In this document: one piece after another, positions 23,589-27,074 of the stretch
How positions within the stretch are numbered: position 1 is the first letter of the stretch
Layout: every line of letters begins with the position of its first letter
Origin: Bryobacterales bacterium
Lineage (GTDB): Bacteria; Acidobacteriota; Terriglobia; Bryobacterales; Bryobacteraceae
Assembly (NCBI GenBank): GCA_016789785.1
Contig: JAEUQE010000066.1
Span: 10,617 to 37,690, forward strand
Length of the DNA: 27,074 nucleotides
Direction: 5' to 3'
Made by a program: the position numbers and the translations under genes
The notes under the pieces: generated by a model
What the model was told of the DNA's origin: nothing
Databases searched by the model: none
What the model saw: the letters and a program-made list of their open reading frames with translations, nothing else

Positions 23589-24563
23589 TCACATTGGATA
23601 TCCCACTTTCCGCGCGATCTCGTAGCACAGATTCTCGAAATCGCCGCGGCACTGTTGCACGTTCGCCTGAAGCGCACCGATGGCGCCGTCGGCACTGGTC
23701 AACTTGAACATCGGCTTACGCGCTTCCGTCGCCAGCGGCATCAGACTGCGGTAGTGCCTGACGATCCCGATCTGGTTCGGGTCGGGCGAGGGGACGCCGG
23801 CTGTTTGGCCCAAGACGCTCTGGCAGTAGGTCATGATGAGCCGCTCACGCCAGTTTGGGGCCTTCATGGGCCGTCCCAAGCGCTCCGCGTGCTGCATCAG
23901 AACATAACCCACCGGCATCATGCCGCCCGGAGGCATCTCGCCCCAGGCGGGCGAGGCGAGCGGCAAAGCTTTCCGCCAGGTGTCCCGCCACTCGCGGAGC
24001 GTGGGCCCGAGGTTTCGCAAGGCATGCAGGGAAAGCAGATCTGGCGCGACCGGCACAACGACATGGTTCGATGCCATCAACGCAGCCCGGTTGATGGCGC
24101 CAAGGTTCGGTCCGGCATCGATGAGCACCAAGTCTGCTTCATGCCGCTGAGCGGCCTCGCGGATCACACGCCAAAACGCAGTGGTGACGTGAAAGGCCCG
24201 CTGACTGCCGTCGAGGCGGCGCGGCCATTCCGCCGATAAGTCATCTTCCGTGCGTGACAAGGCCAAGTCGCCGGCGACCAAGCCCAACCCGTTCGTGAGC
24301 GGTTCAATGTGAGCCGGGCGAATGCTGCCTGTGCCGCTGAACACCGGAGCGACCGCCCCATACAGCGTCCGCGGGGAGTCGCCATCGGACCACAGCGTCT
24401 CTAAGGTTGTAGGGTCCAACGCCATGATCGAGAGGTGCGACTGTGGGTCGGCATCCACGATCAGGACGCGAGCGCCAAGTTCAGCGAACATCCAGGCCGA
24501 GTGATAGACGAGCGATGTCGTACCGACTCCGCCTTGGCTATTGAAAAAGGCGACGCTAATCAC
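23589..24563 (-). CDS. ParA-like ATPase-fold protein with a degenerate Walker A motif
   Basis: 324 aa; GTG 24563 overlaps the upstream gene's stop (GTGA). The fold is ParA/MinD/Soj-like: N-terminal 'MISVAFFNSQGGVGTTSLVY', Walker A' 'VLIVDADPQ' (33-41), Walker B-like 'ADLVLIDAGPNLGAINRAAL' (~145) and 'VVVPVAPDLLSLHALRNLGP'. In ordinary ParA proteins the P-loop reads KGGVGKT. Here both lysines are replaced (Q10 and T15), so nucleotide binding or hydrolysis is probably altered or lost, while the rest stays conserved. The C-terminal half ('RHYRSLMPLATEARKPMFKL') resembles a chromosomal ParA subgroup not linked to ParB. No ParB or parS-like repeats are visible. It probably works with the AlbA_2-HATPase protein encoded just upstream. 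Confidence 0.85.
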   Translation of the reverse strand: MISVAFFNSQGGVGTTSLVYHSAWMFAELGARVLIVDADPQSHLSIMALDPTTLETLWSDGDSPRTLYGAVAPVFSGTGSIRPAHIEPLTNGLGLVAGDLALSRTEDDLSAEWPRRLDGSQRAFHVTTAFWRVIREAAQRHEADLVLIDAGPNLGAINRAALMASNHVVVPVAPDLLSLHALRNLGPTLREWRDTWRKALPLASPAWGEMPPGGMMPVGYVLMQHAERLGRPMKAPNWRERLIMTYCQSVLGQTAGVPSPDPNQIGIVRHYRSLMPLATEARKPMFKLTSADGAIGALQANVQQCRGDFENLCYEIARKVGYPM

Positions 24564-25762
24564 CCGCGTTCTCCCTCGACGATAGCGGCCAGGAACGCCG
24601 GTTGCACCAAGAAACGAAGTCTATTCCCGAGCGCCTTGCGCGCGATCGAGATGCCGGCGCCGAAACGCTGGACGTATCCCAGTGCGCGCAGGGCTTCAGC
24701 CAGATTCGGATTGCGGTAGTCGGCGACGCCGGGCGTGCCGAAATTTTCCGGCGTTACGGAGCCGAATGGGCCACCGGGATTGTGGATCTCGATCCGGTCG
24801 TTGAACCAGTACACCCGCACCGGTGCGTTCGTCGCTTCGAAGCTGCGGTGCATGTAGGCGTTGCGGACAAGTTGGCGTAGCGCCTCCATGGGATAGGCTT
24901 CGGTTCTCATCTCCCGCGAGACCTCGGCGAATCGTACGGCTTGCCGGTTGTGTGCTTCCAGCTTTTCTTCCAGCCTGCGAATCTGATCGGCCACCGTACC
25001 ATGAATGACCGCTTCGTCCAGGACTGGGGCGGTCAAGTCGATTCCATCCAAACGAAGGAACTGAGTGTACGCACCAGGCAGCCAATCGGCCGGCGAGCGT
25101 CCGATCACCAGGATACCGAGCACCGTTGGGACAGGTTCGGCTTCCCGCAGAACCATCTTGGTGACAGCGAGTTTCTGCTCAATGCTCCGTTCGTTCGCGG
25201 CGAGGATGTCACGCGCCACCAACGCGGGCAAATACTCCTGCTCGAAGCGGAGCATGTCCAGTTCGTCCAGCGTCGCCTCACCCACGGGCTGGATATCAAA
25301 CGGACGATTGGCAAAGCGACGCCTTTCGTTCAGAATGCGCTCGTCCTGTGCGCTGGCGATGCCTCTCCTGGGGCCCCATCGCACATGAATGCGGCCACGG
25401 TACCGCACCGGTGGTGTGTCGCATGGCCAGACCGTGATAACCGCGAAGTCCTGCCCGCTGAGGGTGCGCTTCTCGACCAGGAGGCTCGGCGGCGGAGCGA
25501 TGTTGCCGTCGGTTTTCACATCGGCGAGTTGCAGTAGCAGTTCGTCAGTGACCTGGAAGTTCGCAGCCGGTGACCCGGTGTCGCTCGCACCGATGAAGAG
25601 AACCCCTGGCGCTTTGTGGCCCGCCAGATCGTTGGCGAAGGCGCACACGGCCTCGCGGACCGTCCGTGGTGCTTCGCCGCGAAAAGAATCCATGCGCTCC
25701 ACTCGATCGGACTTGAGTTCGAGCAGCATGGACATCAGTTCACCGTCGGTAAGCGGTTTCAT
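24560..25762 (-). CDS. Schlafen/AlbA_2 domain protein with C-terminal HATPase-like domain
   Basis: 400 aa, ATG 25762; only a weak purine-rich AGAAAAG precedes it. The N-terminal AlbA_2 (Schlafen-type) domain covers ~10-150: 'LLELKSDRVERMDSFRGEAP', 'AVCAFANDLAG', 'GVLFIGASDTG', and 'GRIHVRWGPRRGIASAQDER'. E15 and K17 sit where the family has its acidic/basic active-site residues. The C-terminal part (~275-380) matches the 'HATPase_c_4' end of such proteins: 'MEALRQLVRNAYMHRSFEAT', 'DRIEIHNPGGPFG', and 'RFGAGISIARKAL'. Proteins of this architecture are often filed as ATP-binding or transcriptional regulators, and some Schlafen-type domains cut RNA. It is translationally coupled to the ParA-like gene, forming a two-gene module. 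Confidence 0.87.
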   Translation of the reverse strand: MKPLTDGELMSMLLELKSDRVERMDSFRGEAPRTVREAVCAFANDLAGHKAPGVLFIGASDTGSPAANFQVTDELLLQLADVKTDGNIAPPPSLLVEKRTLSGQDFAVITVWPCDTPPVRYRGRIHVRWGPRRGIASAQDERILNERRRFANRPFDIQPVGEATLDELDMLRFEQEYLPALVARDILAANERSIEQKLAVTKMVLREAEPVPTVLGILVIGRSPADWLPGAYTQFLRLDGIDLTAPVLDEAVIHGTVADQIRRLEEKLEAHNRQAVRFAEVSREMRTEAYPMEALRQLVRNAYMHRSFEATNAPVRVYWFNDRIEIHNPGGPFGSVTPENFGTPGVADYRNPNLAEALRALGYVQRFGAGISIARKALGNRLRFLVQPAFLAAIVEGERG

Positions 25763-25959
25763 TGCTTTTCTGGCTGTATTGGGAGAGGTCTGGCTTTAGT
25801 TTCGCCGAGAGATGTTCTTAGAAGCAAGCACAGTTGCGGTGCTGCAGCATTCCGCAGGATGCGACGATGATGTGGGTGGAGGGGACGACGTAGATCGGTG
25901 GAGCCCTCGCTGCGGTGTCGGGGTTCCGGCTTGGCAGGTGGGTTGCTCTCCAATCGATA
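25763..25959. other. Divergent intergenic region, possible repeated element
   Basis: 197 bases between the divergent AlbA_2 and BNR genes, so it should hold both promoters, which I could not place. The part ~25810-25950 is GC-rich and reads on the minus strand as an open frame with proline/serine/threonine-rich sequence (for example QAGTPTPQRGLHRST). That pattern is reminiscent of dispersed acidobacterial intergenic repeats, but I cannot confirm copies elsewhere. Confidence 0.35.
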
Positions 25960-26937
25960 ATGCACATGATTCTGTTTGTACTTTGGCTGGCGGCGCCGCT
26001 GTTCGCGGAACACCAGCTTTACGCCGGCGGCCACACTTCGAAGGGCTGGGTGGTCGGCGCAAAGCTGAAACCGAGCGGATTGTTTGTGCGGTCTGGCGAG
26101 GATTGGGTGCGGCTCGGGCCGCTGCATCCGGCGATCCTCACGCTCGACTACGATCCGCGCGACCCGCGCCGCATCTACATGGCGGCGGGGAATGGCTGCA
26201 TCGGGTCGGAAGACGGCGGCAAGACCTGGCGTATCCTCACCAGTTGGGACATGACCGAACTCCAGGACGTCAGCGTCGACCGGAATCAGCCGGATCACAT
26301 CTGGATCGGCTTGCCGGATGGGGTGGCCGTGAGCCGGGACCGGGGCGCAAATTGGACCAGGGTCAATCTCGGCGTGATGCGCAAATACACCCAGTCGGTT
26401 CGGGTAGATCGCGCACAGGCGGGCCGCGTACTCGCCGGCACCGAGCGCGGCGTGCTGTTGAGTGAGGATTCCGGCGCCTCATGGACACCGAGAGGCCTAG
26501 GGGAAAGCATGGTGACGCATCTCGAGCAATCCCCTCATGATCCGAAGCATTGGATTGCGACGACGCAGGATCACGGCGCATACCGGTCGGTGGATGGTGG
26601 ACATACGTGGAGTCCGCTGACGGGCGTGCCCAAGGGTACGCTGTACAATGCGTCGTTCGATCCATCGCGGAGGGGACATGTGGCGATCGCGGGTTGGGGC
26701 ATCGGGATCGCGGTGAGCGAGGACGGCGGACGCACTTGGAAGGATCGAAGCGAAGGCCTGCCGTCGCGGAATATCTGGCGCGCCGTGTTCGACCCGGACC
26801 GGCCCGGCGCGCTCTACGCGAGCGTGCACGAAGAGGCGATTTACCTGAGTCCGGACAAAGGCGCGACCTGGCGCAGCACAGGCACGGACGGCTCCCTTGT
26901 ATTCGACTTCGTCTTCGTTCCGGAGGTGCGCCAGTGA
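25960..26937 (+). CDS. Secreted BNR/Asp-box beta-propeller protein (sortilin/photosynthesis-stability-factor-like)
   Basis: 325 aa from ATG 25960; ATG 25966 and an upstream start at 25915 are in frame. 25960 is preferred because 'MHMILFVLWLAAPLFA' is a good signal peptide, though no clear Shine-Dalgarno is present. Asp-box motifs 'S.DGG.TW' recur about every 45-60 residues: 'SEDGGKTWR', 'SRDRGANWT', 'SEDSGASWTP', 'SVDGGHTWSP', 'SEDGGRTWKD' and 'SPDKGATWRS'. Six or more such repeats indicate a seven-bladed propeller like those in sialidases, VPS10/sortilin and YCF48-type proteins. I see no sialidase arginine triad, so a binding or scaffolding role is more likely than catalysis. It overlaps the next gene by GTGA. 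Confidence 0.88.
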   Translation: MHMILFVLWLAAPLFAEHQLYAGGHTSKGWVVGAKLKPSGLFVRSGEDWVRLGPLHPAILTLDYDPRDPRRIYMAAGNGCIGSEDGGKTWRILTSWDMTELQDVSVDRNQPDHIWIGLPDGVAVSRDRGANWTRVNLGVMRKYTQSVRVDRAQAGRVLAGTERGVLLSEDSGASWTPRGLGESMVTHLEQSPHDPKHWIATTQDHGAYRSVDGGHTWSPLTGVPKGTLYNASFDPSRRGHVAIAGWGIGIAVSEDGGRTWKDRSEGLPSRNIWRAVFDPDRPGALYASVHEEAIYLSPDKGATWRSTGTDGSLVFDFVFVPEVRQ

Positions 26938-27074
26938 CGACGCTGCTGCTTGGATTTTTGTGCGCTCTGAGCGCGGCGGAGGAGACGCGGGAGGCCAAGT
27001 TTCAGGCGCGGGTGCGCATGGTGATTGAGCATCAGGCAAAAGGTGAGAACGGGTTTGCGCCGATCGCCGCGCGG
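26934..27074 (+). CDS. Secreted protein of unknown function, N-terminal fragment
   Basis: 47 codons, continuing past the window end. GTG 26934 overlaps the stop of the BNR gene (GTGA) and follows GGAGG, so translation is coupled. Residues 1-14 ('MTTLLLGFLCALSA') are a short signal peptide. The visible mature part is charged and helical ('ETREAKFQARVRMVIEHQ'). I cannot assign a family from this fragment. Confidence 0.72.
   Translation, partial: MTTLLLGFLCALSAAEETREAKFQARVRMVIEHQAKGENGFAPIAAR

Noticed and set aside
23589..24563. Plasmid or chromosome partition parA locus
   Set aside because: No parB gene, no parS-like repeats, a degenerate Walker A motif, and coupling instead to an AlbA_2-HATPase gene.

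Overview
The window is GC-rich, densely coded bacterial DNA. Three things point to Acidobacteriota, probably the Bryobacterales/Solibacter side: a giant secreted SBBP-repeat propeller protein, a 'KSTGPRT...NARKHGL' family hypothetical protein, and short GC-rich intergenic repeats. This placement is inference from gene content; there is no rRNA in the window.

Layout. 1-99: 3' end of a sugar ABC-transporter permease (+). 310-4629: secreted SBBP-repeat protein with three tandem C-terminal modules (+). 5008-5965: GIY-YIG nuclease-family gene that appears split by a frameshift (+). 6323-6643: glycine-rich RRM RNA-binding protein (-) with a clear Rho-independent terminator. 7019-13543 (-): chemotaxis block read as hypothetical, cheW, possible small ORF, cheA, cheR, cheD, cheB; the last four are chained by 4-nt ATGA/GTGA overlaps. 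No cheY or receptor gene is present here. 13504-19698 (-): Cus-type copper/silver RND efflux operon cusC-cusB-cusA, contiguous with and upstream of the chemotaxis block. 19879-21599 (+, divergent from cus): lytic transglycosylase overlapping a membrane NtrB-like histidine kinase that has no adjacent response regulator.

21702-25762 (-) is an accessory segment. It holds a KSTGPRT-family hypothetical, a YafQ/DinJ-type toxin-antitoxin locus with its own palindromic promoter and an apparently frameshifted toxin, and a two-gene module of a Schlafen/AlbA_2-HATPase protein translationally coupled to a ParA-like ATPase. The ParA protein lacks both Walker A lysines. A ~133-bp direct repeat flanks the toxin-antitoxin locus. 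25960-27074 (+): a secreted BNR/Asp-box propeller protein and the start of a coupled secreted protein.

The most unusual observations are: (1) a 208-bp-offset tandem duplication across the cusB/cusA junction, creating a still-open 71-codon chimeric ORF between the two genes; (2) the AlbA_2-HATPase plus Walker-A-degenerate ParA pair, the best candidate here for an undescribed system; (3) two single-event frameshifts, in the YafQ-type toxin and the GIY-YIG gene.
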